49,195 bases of DNA from Planctomycetota bacterium (GCA_029260825.1 JAJDCM010000319.1:1-49195); one strand, 5' to 3'; shown: positions 35,394 through 44,912, counted from the stretch's first letter. Translations and numbers: made by a program. Notes: generated by a model not told the origin, from the sequence alone.

Positions 35394-36311
35394 ATGAGTT
35401 CCTCCCTGATGGCAAAACGGAACGATGTGCTGGGTCCTCGGCTCACAAACTTCATGAACTCCCGCCGGGGCCGGGTCGACAAAGCAATGGACGGTCTTTT
35501 GCCACCGGCAAAAACTTCTCCCAAGAGGCTCCACGAGGCGTTGCGGTACAGCGTGTTTGCCGGGGGAAAGAGGATTCGACCGATCCTCTGTCTCCTGGCT
35601 TGTCGGGCCGCCGGCGGAAGGGAAGCCACGGCGATGGCTCCCGCTTGTTCGCTTGAGTTCGTCCACACCTATTCCTTGATTCACGACGACCTACCATCGA
35701 TGGATGACGACGATTTTCGCAGGGGAAAGTTGACGTCCCACAAGAAGTTTGGTGAGGCGACGGCGATCCTCGCCGGAGATGCACTTCTTACCCTCGCGTT
35801 TGAGGTGATCTCAACACGAGTCAAGGATCCACTGCGGGCCATGTCTGCTTGCCGCACTCTTTCTGTGGCGATTGGTACTCTGGGAATGGTCGGTGGGCAG
35901 GTCCTGGATATCGAGGGTGAAGGAAAGAGAATCACTCGCAAGAAGGTCAGCGAGATTCATCGGCTCAAAACCGGCCGCCTCATCGAGGCCTCTTCCACCA
36001 TGGGAGCGATCATGGCAGGAGCAACTCGGGCGGTGGAAAATCGTCTGTCCCGATACGGTGCGATGGTTGGGCTCGCCTTCCAGATCGTCGACGATATTCT
36101 TGATGAAGAGGGATCGACCCAGGTGCTCGGTAAGACATCCGGGCGTGATCGTGAGCTGAAGAAGATGACCTATCCGTCGGCATACGGCCTTGAGGGCGCA
36201 CGGCGAGCGGCCAAAGAGGCGGTGGAGTCTGCTTGTGATGGGGTGACGAATCTTGAGCAGTCTGGTTTGCTTGTAGATTTTGCTCGCCTGATCCTGCATC
36301 GAAACGCGTAG
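35394..36311 (+). CDS. ispA: Polyprenyl (farnesyl/geranylgeranyl) diphosphate synthase, IspA type
   Basis: Trans-prenyltransferase that elongates dimethylallyl diphosphate with isopentenyl diphosphate. The 305-residue product has FAGGKRIRPILCLLAC, the first Asp-rich motif HDDLPSMDDDDFRRGK (Asp98 onward), KTGRLIEAS and the second Asp-rich motif VDDILDEEGS (Asp233 onward). The residues before the first motif (FVHTYSLIHDD) and its two-residue insertion are those of bacterial farnesyl/geranylgeranyl synthases; C15 versus C20 product cannot be settled by eye. ATG 35394 lacks a clear ribosome binding site; ATG 35409 is another possibility. It supplies substrate for the cis-prenyltransferase of the uppS type. 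Confidence 0.92.
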   Translation: MSSSLMAKRNDVLGPRLTNFMNSRRGRVDKAMDGLLPPAKTSPKRLHEALRYSVFAGGKRIRPILCLLACRAAGGREATAMAPACSLEFVHTYSLIHDDLPSMDDDDFRRGKLTSHKKFGEATAILAGDALLTLAFEVISTRVKDPLRAMSACRTLSVAIGTLGMVGGQVLDIEGEGKRITRKKVSEIHRLKTGRLIEASSTMGAIMAGATRAVENRLSRYGAMVGLAFQIVDDILDEEGSTQVLGKTSGRDRELKKMTYPSAYGLEGARRAAKEAVESACDGVTNLEQSGLLVDFARLILHRNA

Positions 36312-36344
36312 CTACGAACCAAAGCGCTCATTGGTGGCCGGCCC

Positions 36345-37223
36345 ATGGTTGAGTTTGACGCGGATTTCTTGGCGCGGCTTTCCCGGTTGCAAAAACTACT
36401 ATCTCGGGCCAAGGTCGAGGGGGCAGGTTCAGCGGTTTCCCGGGCCAGGCGAGGTGGATTGATCGAGGTGGCCGGGCACCGTCGCTATGCTGCCGGGGAT
36501 GACTTCCGCTACGTCGATTGGTCGGTCTACGGCCGGCTTGAAAAACTCTTCGTGAAAGAGTTCGACAAGGAAGAGTACGTTCCTCTTCTTCTTCTCATCG
36601 ACAGGAGTGCATCCATGTCGATCGGAGATCCGGCAAAGATCCAACACGCTTTCCAGCTTGCCGCCTCGATCGCCTACGTTGGTTTGCTGGGGGAAAACCC
36701 GGTAACGGTCCGTTTGGTTTCGGATGCTGAAGTGGGTCCGGCTCGTGAGCTGCGGAGGGTGTCTTCGTTTCCAGGCCTTCTCGATGAGCTTTCTCGAGAA
36801 CGTTGTTCTGGTGTGGCCGATCTTTCGTTGGCCTTGAAACGGGAGCTAGCGAATCGGCGTCACCCCTCTTTGATCGTTGTGATCTCCGATTTCTTCGATC
36901 AAGATTCCCTGGCCAAAGAGCTGAAGAATGCAAGGGCGTCTCGCCACGATGTTGCCCTTCTTCAAGTTCTCGCCCGGGAAGAAGTTGATCCTGATTATGA
37001 AGGACGGTCGGTCCAGCTGATCGATGCTGAACGGGGGGCGAGCGTGCGTCTGACGGTGGGCCGTGCCGAGCTCTCACTCTACCGAAAGGAGCTCGACGCC
37101 CTCGTCTCTCGGTATCAGCAACTGGCAGGTCGGCACGGGATGCGCTGTCAACTCGCCCTTTCTCACGAGCCGATGGAATCGACCCTGGTCGAGTTTCTTC
37201 GTCAGGGAGGATTGGGGAGATGA
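36345..37223 (+). CDS. DUF58 protein with von Willebrand A-like fold
   Basis: A 292-residue cytoplasmic protein of the DUF58 family, usually encoded with MoxR AAA+ ATPases and BatA-type proteins and thought to help assemble or activate envelope proteins. Family hallmarks: GLIEVAGHRRYAAGDDFRYV, DWSVYGRLEKLFVKEFDKE, and a MIDAS-like DRSASMSIGD (Asp86, Ser, Ser) for metal binding, then VVISDFFD. It overlaps the BatA-like gene by four bases. A MoxR gene is not adjacent: an ispA gene lies upstream instead, so the ATPase partner, if any, must be encoded elsewhere. Confidence 0.88.
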   Translation: MVEFDADFLARLSRLQKLLSRAKVEGAGSAVSRARRGGLIEVAGHRRYAAGDDFRYVDWSVYGRLEKLFVKEFDKEEYVPLLLLIDRSASMSIGDPAKIQHAFQLAASIAYVGLLGENPVTVRLVSDAEVGPARELRRVSSFPGLLDELSRERCSGVADLSLALKRELANRRHPSLIVVISDFFDQDSLAKELKNARASRHDVALLQVLAREEVDPDYEGRSVQLIDAERGASVRLTVGRAELSLYRKELDALVSRYQQLAGRHGMRCQLALSHEPMESTLVEFLRQGGLGR

Positions 37224-39124
37224 GCTTCGTCTATCCTCATATCCTGTTCTTTCTACTCGTTCTTCCGGTCGTTTACTGGCTGTCGGCGATCCTGAAGAAG
37301 CGGCTCGTCGTGACTGCGGGATCGATCACGTTGTGGCAACGTGTCCTCGAATCCAGTGAGAAGCAAAGATCGAGCCGGGTGAATTGGTTTGATGGAGATG
37401 CCTTGCTTCTTGGTCTTGCTGCCGGAGCGGCGATTCTTGCCGCCGCAGGGCCTCATCTTCCGGAGAAGGAAGATGGAGGGGACCCTGTGCTGATTGTCGT
37501 GGATCGTTCGGCGTCAACCAGGGCGCAAGTTGTCGGAGGCAAGACTGTCTTTGACGAGATTCGCGAGCGGGTGAAGAGGGGATTGAAGAACCTTCTCGAG
37601 GAGGATGAACTCCTTTTGATCGCAGCACCGGACGGAGAAGTGTTTTTCCGAGGGCGAGCGTCGGAAGGAATCCTCGGTGCGGTCGGTGAGATTGTTCCAC
37701 AGGATCTCCCCGATGATTGGCGGGGGCTTGGCTCTCTTCTCTCGTCATGGGAAGAAAGGCCGACGAGGACCTTGGTCTTTTCCGATGTCCGTGCGTCTTC
37801 GTTCGTCGACTCGTCGGAATGGACCTGTGTTCGCGAGCTCGATGGAGCTCTTCCCAACGTTGGATTGGTTGAATTCGGGATCCGGGAGGTGGAGCCGGAT
37901 GTTCTTGGCATTTTCCTGACGGTCGCAGCTACCGATCGGGGCGTTCCCGCGGCTCCTACGGTAGGCATCCGGGTTGTTGCGGAAACGCCGGAGGGAGAGA
38001 GAGTGCTTCTTGACCGCGGGCTCGAATTCGAATCCGGCGTATCTCGGGTGCTTTGCGAGTTTCCTGATCTTTCGGGAAATCCGGCGATTCGGGCCCAGCT
38101 TGTTTTTCCGCGAGATGGCATGGATTCTCTCTCGTCGGACAACGAGGTGGTGGGACTTGCGGGTGAGGGGCGTCCGTTTCGAATCGCACTTTCTTCCAGG
38201 TACGCCCATCTGAAGAGGGCTTTTGAGGTTGTTCCCGGAGTCAGAGTTGAGCAGCCGGGTGGGGAGGTCTTCCCTCCTCCTTTGAGGATCCTCCGGCCCG
38301 AAGCGGAGCAGGTGGTGAACGGGGAATTTCCGGTGATCATCCTTCCCGGTTCCTCCCGGAGCTTTTTTTTGACGAAGGGCGGGGAGCAAATCCGGGTTCA
38401 AGTGGGAGCTGGCTATCGGCCGGTGAAAACAAGAATCGGACCGGACGCAGGAGCTCTTACTTTCGGCTCGAATCGGGTTGAGGTCGAGATCCCGCTCGCC
38501 GTGGAATTGACGTTCTCCAGCGTTGATGATGTTTCGGTTCTTATGGTCGCGGAAACCGCGGAACAAACTCAGCCTTTGATTGTTCGATGGGGCGCTTGTT
38601 TGGTTCTTGCGTTTGATCCGGAGAAAGGGAGTTGGCCCACTCTCCCTTCCTATCCGATCTTCTGGAGCCAGATGCTCGGGAGCTTCGGGGCCGGATCGGG
38701 CTTTGGGGCCCCTCGGATTCATCGAACCGGGGATACGATTTCGATTCCGGCTGTGTACGAAACGGCGATGTTGCGGACGCCCGACGGAGAGACGGAGATT
38801 CGAGAGATCCGCGGGATTTATCCGATGACCGGGCATCGGGTAGGAGGATTTGATGTGGTGGACCTGAACGGCTCTCGTACCTTTCGCTTCGATCTTTTGA
38901 ATCGAGGGGAAACGGTTCAGGCGGGAGGAGACACCACTTCGAGAGAGTCGGTCCGAGACGAAGAAGAAAAAAAAACCGGGAGCGCCGAAAAAGGAGGCGC
39001 TCCCGATCGTGAAACAACTTCTGGTTCCCGCAAGTCGGATACCGACCTCATGCCCTTTTTGGGGTTCGTAGCGGTGTTGCTGCTTTTGATCCTGCTTCAC
39101 CGTACCCGCAAAAAGAGTTCGTGA
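37220..39124 (+). CDS. BatA-like membrane protein with von Willebrand A domain
   Basis: A 634-residue envelope protein. The N-terminus is the BatA anchor (YPHILFFLLVLPVVYWLSAI, then a second helix LLLGLAAGAAILAAAGPHL), followed by a vWA domain beginning VLIVVDRSASTRAQ with the DxSxS metal site at Asp95. A long beta-rich region (about 210-560) follows, then a charged linker (DEEEKKTGSAEKGG) and a C-terminal membrane helix (FLGFVAVLLLLILLHRT). The domain order and four-base overlap with the DUF58 gene match the MoxR/Bat loci. Partner and cargo are unknown. It converges on the tricorn-like gene, 18 bp apart, with no terminator seen between them. Confidence 0.85.
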   Translation: MSFVYPHILFFLLVLPVVYWLSAILKKRLVVTAGSITLWQRVLESSEKQRSSRVNWFDGDALLLGLAAGAAILAAAGPHLPEKEDGGDPVLIVVDRSASTRAQVVGGKTVFDEIRERVKRGLKNLLEEDELLLIAAPDGEVFFRGRASEGILGAVGEIVPQDLPDDWRGLGSLLSSWEERPTRTLVFSDVRASSFVDSSEWTCVRELDGALPNVGLVEFGIREVEPDVLGIFLTVAATDRGVPAAPTVGIRVVAETPEGERVLLDRGLEFESGVSRVLCEFPDLSGNPAIRAQLVFPRDGMDSLSSDNEVVGLAGEGRPFRIALSSRYAHLKRAFEVVPGVRVEQPGGEVFPPPLRILRPEAEQVVNGEFPVIILPGSSRSFFLTKGGEQIRVQVGAGYRPVKTRIGPDAGALTFGSNRVEVEIPLAVELTFSSVDDVSVLMVAETAEQTQPLIVRWGACLVLAFDPEKGSWPTLPSYPIFWSQMLGSFGAGSGFGAPRIHRTGDTISIPAVYETAMLRTPDGETEIREIRGIYPMTGHRVGGFDVVDLNGSRTFRFDLLNRGETVQAGGDTTSRESVRDEEEKKTGSAEKGGAPDRETTSGSRKSDTDLMPFLGFVAVLLLLILLHRTRKKSS

Positions 39125-39142
39125 GGTCGTTAATGAAATCGG

Positions 39143-42100
39143 TTAGTGGTCTGTCTCCGGGAGTCCCATGCCACTTCGATTCGGATAGCCTGGCCGGGCG
39201 GGAGCCCGATAGGGACTTCGCTCGATTTCGGTGAGCATGAGCTCGATCGCGGCCTCCAGTTGAGGGTCCTTTCCGTTCGTCATGAGAGACGGGTCGTCGA
39301 TCACTTCGATGTCGGGATCGACTCCGTGACCTTCGATTCCCCAGGTGCCATCCTTTTCGTAGAAGGCGAACGTGGGAGCTGAAATTGCTCCACCGTCGAT
39401 GAGAGTGGGGTTGCCCGAGATTCCCACAAGACCACCCCAGGTTCGGGTTCCGATGAGTTTTCCCAGTCCTGTTTGGCGGAAGTAGGCGGGGAATGCGTCT
39501 CCCCCGGAACCCGCCAGCCCGTTGATGAGCATGCACTTGGGTCCCTGATGACTGTCGGGGGGCCAGGGCCAGTCCTTGCCGTCCCGCACTGCCCAGTAGT
39601 TGGTGATCGGGCGGTTGAGGAGTTCGATGAACCGGGTCGGAATCTGTCCACCGCCGTTCCATCGCTCATCGATGATCAGAGCCTGCTTGTCGAGCTGGCC
39701 GTAGAACTGTCGGATGAGATCATTTTGACCATTGATGCCCGTGTTGGGAACATAGATGTAGCCGACCTTACCGCCTGTCTTTTCGGCGACGAGGGCTCGG
39801 TTCTTCTCGATCCAGGCTCGATAGCGAAGGTTGCTTTCGTTGGCGATGGGTTTGATGTGCACTTCCCGATCTTTGTCGGAAGACTTGGCTTCTTCGCTCA
39901 CGGTCAGGGTCGTTACCTTGTTTGAGGTTCCGATGAAGGCAGCATAGGGATCCTGGTCTGCGGTCAGGGGAACACCATTGACCGCGAGGAGATAGTCGCC
40001 AACTTTGACATCAATCCCGGGTTGACTGAGGGGACCACGCGCGTCAGCGTCCCACGGGGCTCCTTCAACGATGGCTTTGATCTGGTAGGCACCGTTGTTC
40101 AGAGCAAAGTCGACTCCAAGAAGTCCGACGGAGACAGGCGATGGGCTGGTTTCAACGTCACCTGCTCCTCGCACATAGGCATGTCCTACGTTCAACTCGG
40201 AGATCATCTCACCGATGACGAAGCCCACGTCTCTTCTTGAAACACAGTCTGCAATCATCGCCCCGTAGTTGTCATGGACCCGTTGCCAGTTGACCCCGTG
40301 CATGTTGGGGTCATAGAAAAAGTCACGCATGATCCGCCAGGCGTCGGTGAAGATCTGTTTCCACTCGGTACGTGGATCGACGGTGAAGTTCATGCCGGAG
40401 GTCACCACGTTCTTTCCGGAGGCGCCAGCACTGGCATTCTGGATCGCAGCCGAGTTTCCCCGGACGACGATCAGTTTCTTTCCGTCAGAGGAGATCTCAT
40501 AGGATGCGCCGCTTGCTACCTTCTTTTCGGCCTTCTTCTTGTCTTTCAGATCGAAGAGCTGAATGGAAGGGCTTCCGCCGGAGCTACCTCGAGCGGGGAA
40601 GCGAGCGTAGATGAGCTGGTTCTTGTCATTGACCGCAAGTTTTCCGAAGTTGCCACTTCGGGTGGGGAGAAGGATGGCTCGCCGCTCGAACCCATCAAGA
40701 TCGATTTCGACCTTTTCTTTGGCCTTCTCTTTGTCCTTGGACTTCGGGTCGGACTTGTCTCCGGAGTCTTCGGAGTCTCCGCCGGAAGTGCGCTCGCACT
40801 TGAACTCGGCGTTAAGACCCATGGCACCGGACGTAATGGTCCCGCTCATGCTTGTGCCGCTGACTTTTCCGGCGAGCTCAATGCTCGATCCGTCATCCGT
40901 CGTGAGTTGAGCCGTCAGTTCCTTGGTTTCTGGACTCCAGGTGCCACTGTCGATGGTCGCAGTTCCCATGGGGACGGTGACCGAACCGGTTGCGGAGTTG
41001 TCGGCGGAGATCGAAAGATCGACCGAGAAGTCCACGCCGCCGCTGGGAAGCCCCTGACCGGAGAGGGAACCTTCCCACGTACCGGAGATGCCGTCGTCGG
41101 GGGTGGGCTCGGCATCCGGCTCGTCGCCTTCCTCTTCATCCCCTTCCTTGGCTTCTGTGTTTTCATCTTCTTTGCCTTCGCTGTCTTCCTTTTTCTCGTC
41201 CTTGTCTTCTTCTTCTCCTTCTCCATCTTTATCTTCATCTTTCTTCTCGTCTTCCCAGGTCTCCTCGTCGCTTTCCGGGGCCCACGGAGATTTGGTGTCT
41301 GCTTTCAGAGGAACGGCAAGGAGGACGGCGGTTGAAGCGTAGATGAAGGAGGTGTCAAGGTCGCCGTAAGAAGGATTGAAGGAACGGTTACTCCGGAAGT
41401 AGAGGTATTCTCCCTTACGATCAAAGACGGGAGAGTTGTCGTTGAACATGTCGCTGGTGACCTGATGACTCTCTCCCTTTTCGACCTCATAGAGGTAGAT
41501 GGAGTTGGTGCGACTGGCTTCCGAGGTCTTTGAGTAGGCGATCCAGCCGCTGTCGTGGCTGAAGCTGAAGGAAGGTGCGCTGGACTGGGCATCCACATCG
41601 ACGAGCTTTGTTTCTTTGGATTCGATCGTGTGGAGAAAGAGTGCTCCAGATTTGTCCGTAAACGCAATTTTCTTGGAGTCGGGAGACCAGGTCGGATTGT
41701 AGCGGTAACGACCGCCCCCACTCGTGAGTTGCTTGGTTTCGCCCTTGCCGTCGGATTGAGTGGTATAGAGTTCATACTCTCCCGACTTGTCGGAGAAGTA
41801 GGCGATCCATCTCTTGTCCGGACTCCAGGTCGGAGTTCGCTCGGCAATTCCGTTTGTCCGGGTAAGGTTTCGGGGAATACCGTTTTCGGCGGGAAGAGTC
41901 CAGATGTCGCCTCGCGCCTCAACGACGGCTCTTTTTCCGGTCGAAGAAATGTTCCAGTCGGCAATGAATTTCTTCATGTCGACCTTTTTCTCCCGGATGG
42001 ACTGCTGGTCACCGGGGATGGAGACGGAAACCGGATCGGACTGCTGGGTCTGGATGTTGTAGAGATAGAGCTGGGATCCATTCTGGAAAACGACTTCCCC

Positions 42101-42979
42101 CTGGCCAGCGGCGCCAGGTCCGATGGATGGCCATTTCACGTCAAAGTCTTTGAAGAACGTGAGCTGTTGTCGTCGTTCATTGACCGTGTCGAAGGACCAG
42201 AGGTTGAGTCGATGGGCCGGCCCCCCGTCCGATAGGTAATAAACAATATGATTGTGCCACATGGGAAGGGAGTCGGTCCCCTCCCAATCGGTGATCTTTC
42301 GCGCGGAATTGTCGATCAGGTTGTAGAGCCAGATATCGGTGGCCATTCCTCCCCGATAACGTTTCCAGGTTCGCGCGTCCCTGCTATGGGGAGTGTAGGC
42401 AAGCCAACGTCCATCGGCACTGATTGAACCGTTGGCGCCGTAAGGAACCGGGAGTCGAGCCGGAAGACCGCCCGTGGGAGAAACGGTAAAGAGCTGAGTT
42501 TGACTGCGGAGGGGGGAGAGCCCTCGTCCGAAGAAGAGGAGGTCACCGGACTGGGTCCAATCGGTAAGAACTTCCCCTCCTGGATGGTGGGTGACTCGAT
42601 GGGCCGGTCCGCCGGTGACCGGAATGGTGTAAAGATCGAGTCCTCCTTCATAGTCTCCCATGAACCCGATGGATTGGCCGTCGGGACTGAACCGGGGGAA
42701 AGACTCGGATCCTTTCGGGCTGGCAAGAGGGAGGGCAAGACCGCCTTCCCGTGGAACCAACCACAGGTCGTTGGCATAGACGAATACGATGTAGGAATCG
42801 CTGACATCCGGGTAGCGAAGCATTCCCGCATGGGGGATGACATTTTTCGATGCGGGCATGACAGCGCCGGCTCGGGGGGCAGGATTCTTCGCCGGAGCAC
42901 TTCCCAACGCCTGACGAGGCGCCGGGGAAAGAGCGGTCAGCGACAGGGCCAACACCCACGGAACAACACCCTTCTTCAT
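39143..42979 (-). CDS. Secreted tricorn-like S41 protease with an inserted acidic/beta domain
   Basis: A 1278-residue exported protease. A signal peptide (MKKGVVPWVLALSLTALSPA) precedes two beta-propeller regions (about 50-310 and 335-560, with repeated FSPDGQSIGF and WSPDSKKIAF blades). A helical C1 domain follows (AWRIMRDFFYDPNMHGVNW, with His894 as probable catalytic His), then a PDZ domain (about 945-1045) and the S41 core with Ser1158 in GLAGSGGDAFPAYF, GTRTWGG, and GIEGHGVDPDIEV. Tricorn-like enzymes degrade peptides. Unusual here is about 190 residues between the second propeller and the DLDGFERR segment: an acidic Glu/Asp/Lys stretch (567-628), a compact beta-rich domain starting GTWEGSLSGQG (629-728) and a second charged linker. 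ATG 42979 has GAGGAGA eight bases upstream. Confidence 0.9.
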   Translation of the reverse strand: MKKGVVPWVLALSLTALSPAPRQALGSAPAKNPAPRAGAVMPASKNVIPHAGMLRYPDVSDSYIVFVYANDLWLVPREGGLALPLASPKGSESFPRFSPDGQSIGFMGDYEGGLDLYTIPVTGGPAHRVTHHPGGEVLTDWTQSGDLLFFGRGLSPLRSQTQLFTVSPTGGLPARLPVPYGANGSISADGRWLAYTPHSRDARTWKRYRGGMATDIWLYNLIDNSARKITDWEGTDSLPMWHNHIVYYLSDGGPAHRLNLWSFDTVNERRQQLTFFKDFDVKWPSIGPGAAGQGEVVFQNGSQLYLYNIQTQQSDPVSVSIPGDQQSIREKKVDMKKFIADWNISSTGKRAVVEARGDIWTLPAENGIPRNLTRTNGIAERTPTWSPDKRWIAYFSDKSGEYELYTTQSDGKGETKQLTSGGGRYRYNPTWSPDSKKIAFTDKSGALFLHTIESKETKLVDVDAQSSAPSFSFSHDSGWIAYSKTSEASRTNSIYLYEVEKGESHQVTSDMFNDNSPVFDRKGEYLYFRSNRSFNPSYGDLDTSFIYASTAVLLAVPLKADTKSPWAPESDEETWEDEKKDEDKDGEGEEEDKDEKKEDSEGKEDENTEAKEGDEEEGDEPDAEPTPDDGISGTWEGSLSGQGLPSGGVDFSVDLSISADNSATGSVTVPMGTATIDSGTWSPETKELTAQLTTDDGSSIELAGKVSGTSMSGTITSGAMGLNAEFKCERTSGGDSEDSGDKSDPKSKDKEKAKEKVEIDLDGFERRAILLPTRSGNFGKLAVNDKNQLIYARFPARGSSGGSPSIQLFDLKDKKKAEKKVASGASYEISSDGKKLIVVRGNSAAIQNASAGASGKNVVTSGMNFTVDPRTEWKQIFTDAWRIMRDFFYDPNMHGVNWQRVHDNYGAMIADCVSRRDVGFVIGEMISELNVGHAYVRGAGDVETSPSPVSVGLLGVDFALNNGAYQIKAIVEGAPWDADARGPLSQPGIDVKVGDYLLAVNGVPLTADQDPYAAFIGTSNKVTTLTVSEEAKSSDKDREVHIKPIANESNLRYRAWIEKNRALVAEKTGGKVGYIYVPNTGINGQNDLIRQFYGQLDKQALIIDERWNGGGQIPTRFIELLNRPITNYWAVRDGKDWPWPPDSHQGPKCMLINGLAGSGGDAFPAYFRQTGLGKLIGTRTWGGLVGISGNPTLIDGGAISAPTFAFYEKDGTWGIEGHGVDPDIEVIDDPSLMTNGKDPQLEAAIELMLTEIERSPYRAPARPGYPNRSGMGLPETDH

Positions 42980-43301
42980 GGGGAAAATCTCCTCGGGGAC
43001 ATGGTTTATGTTGCCTCCCAGGGGCCGATCCCCGGTCCGTGCTGACGGAATCCTCTGGAAGGGGGCTGCTGGCCCGGATGACTCACCAGGGCCAAGATCC
43101 GGCTATACGTGTCGATGAGGGAATCGTTCGTCCAATTCCAGCTCGCTTTTCTACGGACCGCAGGAGCGGTTTCCCCCGGAAAACTTCTAGAAAGTTGGCG
43201 GTTACGTGGGCCCGTTTCGGCGTCTGTGGTGAGGGCCAGAGACGTTTTCAAGAGTCGCAACTCGATCACCACAAACCGGAAAGAAAGAAGAGGCAAAAGA
43301 A
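42980..43301. other. Divergent intergenic region, 322 bp, no gene supported
   Basis: Lies between the divergent tricorn-like protease and secreted hydrolase genes, so it must carry both promoters. I see the GAGGAGA ribosome binding site of the protease gene at its left end and AGAGG ahead of the hydrolase. No convincing -35/-10 pair and no RNA gene could be recognised on either strand. Confidence 0.6.
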
Positions 43302-44912
43302 ATGAAGAAGTCATGCAAACACTCGATGGCGGGAGCGGTTCTCGCCGTCCTGCTCGGGGCGCTCGCCGTTTCTCCGGGCGCACTGGCCCAGCCCGGCGTC
43401 ATTCACAACATTCGACTTGCCCCGAAACTACCGGATCCGTGTACCGATGTTTTCACTCCAGGTCCGATTCTGAGCTGGCAGATTCCCGATGTTGGAAGCT
43501 CGCTTCGGGTGCTTGCGGTTCAATCGGTCCTGGATGACACGGCTGAAAAGCTCAACCTGATCGTGATCGTGAATGGAAACGGTTTCTCCCAGTCCGACTA
43601 TTCTCAACTTGGAATGCACTACGCAAGGAATGGGTTCGTCGTTGCCATCGGAGTTCGCAATGGTGGTGGGGTAGCAACGGATCCGATGTTTGTTCTGGAC
43701 GCCATCGAAGCGGTCCGGGATTCTTTGGCGTTGGGCAGGACGGCGGAGGTCAGAATCGGTCTTGTGGGCCATAGTCGGGGTGGGAGGGTCGTGGTGGATG
43801 CCGCCGTTCTTGCCGATGAGCTTGACCGTGGGTACGACATCCGAGCCGTGGTGTCCCTCTCACCTTTTTCTGCGGAGATTGAATCCCTGAACGGTACCGA
43901 TACTCCGGCTTATCTTGTTCTCTATGGTTCCCAGGATGAAGATCTTCGTGGAGACTTGGGAGTTGTGTCCGAAGGATTCGGAGCCTATGACAAGGCCGGA
44001 ACCGAGGGAACGACCACGTGCAATGAGCCTCCCTGTATTGCGAACGAACCGGCTTTTGAAAAGACCATGATCTATGGCTACGGTTTTGATCACGCTGGGT
44101 TGGTGGGGATTGCCAATAGCGGATCTCAGCTTCTTGTCCAGGACACCGAGTACATCTCGGCTGCGGATCAGCTTTGTGTGACGAAGGCCTATACGACCGG
44201 GTTCTTTCGCATGCGTCTTCTCGGGAAGGGAGTTTACAAGGGGCTTCTTCGCGATGAGTGGCGGCCGCTCTCTTTGCAGATGATCGACTCATTCAAGGCG
44301 GATCTTCTTGCCAATCAGGCGGGGACTCCGATGCAGTTATTCTTCCAGATCAGTCCGGCGCAAAGGAGAGTCATCAATAACTTCGAGGGAGGACTGAACG
44401 GGTTGGGGCACACTCCCCAGGTCATGGTGGAGCATAATCCGACCGATGTCGCGGCTCATGCTCCCTTCCATGTCCGCCATCAAACGGATCTGGCTTTTGT
44501 GGGGTGGCCTCAGAACAGCTCCCAGCAATGGGTGACCCTTCAGGTTCCTCGCCCCTCGAGCGTTGCCGCAACTTACAGCCATCTTTCCTTGAGGATGGGC
44601 CAGCTAAACTCCCAACCCGCGGGTTTTGAGAATCCGGTTGGAGAGGATCAATCGTTCCTGATCGTGGTCCAGGATGGCGGGGGAAAAACGAGTGTGCACG
44701 AGCTTGCTGACCTGGGCCGGATGCCGGCTCCGGATCCATCCGTCATCAATCCGAATCGAGGCTTGAGCTTCATGACCACGTTCAGGATTCCCGTGGAAGA
44801 GCTTGATCAAGATGGTCTGAATCTGGAAGACATCGCGACCATCTACCTGGTTTTCCACCCGAACACGAGCGGCACGATTCTCATCGACAGCGTGGAGTGG
44901 CATCGAGACTGA
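43302..44912 (+). CDS. Secreted alpha/beta-hydrolase with C-terminal beta domain
   Basis: A 536-residue exported protein. A signal peptide (MAGAVLAVLLGALAVSPGALAQ, ending in ALA-QP) is followed by an alpha/beta-hydrolase fold (about 60-330). That fold has a nucleophile elbow GHSRGG, an oxyanion-like IVIVNGNGF strand, a YGSQDEDLRGD acid-loop candidate and a later His in GYGFDHAGL. The C-terminal 200 residues are beta-rich, with LRMGQLNSQ and an LDQDGLNLEDIATIYLVFHP tail, resembling a carbohydrate-binding-like jelly roll. Substrate is unknown: esterase, lipase or polyester hydrolase are all possible. It faces away from the tricorn-like protease and converges on the kinase/FGE gene. Confidence 0.82.
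   Translation: MKKSCKHSMAGAVLAVLLGALAVSPGALAQPGVIHNIRLAPKLPDPCTDVFTPGPILSWQIPDVGSSLRVLAVQSVLDDTAEKLNLIVIVNGNGFSQSDYSQLGMHYARNGFVVAIGVRNGGGVATDPMFVLDAIEAVRDSLALGRTAEVRIGLVGHSRGGRVVVDAAVLADELDRGYDIRAVVSLSPFSAEIESLNGTDTPAYLVLYGSQDEDLRGDLGVVSEGFGAYDKAGTEGTTTCNEPPCIANEPAFEKTMIYGYGFDHAGLVGIANSGSQLLVQDTEYISAADQLCVTKAYTTGFFRMRLLGKGVYKGLLRDEWRPLSLQMIDSFKADLLANQAGTPMQLFFQISPAQRRVINNFEGGLNGLGHTPQVMVEHNPTDVAAHAPFHVRHQTDLAFVGWPQNSSQQWVTLQVPRPSSVAATYSHLSLRMGQLNSQPAGFENPVGEDQSFLIVVQDGGGKTSVHELADLGRMPAPDPSVINPNRGLSFMTTFRIPVEELDQDGLNLEDIATIYLVFHPNTSGTILIDSVEWHRD

Noticed and set aside
37745-39100. A 451-codon open frame on the minus strand
   Set aside because: It lies wholly opposite the BatA-like gene, is rich in Arg/Ser/Pro without motifs, and the plus-strand protein has clear domains.
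40274-41335. A 353-codon open frame on the plus strand with hydrophobic runs such as FAVFLFLVLVF
   Set aside because: It is the complement of the acidic Glu/Lys tract of the tricorn-like protease; runs of gaa/gag read as Phe/Leu/Ser on the other strand. Not a membrane protein.
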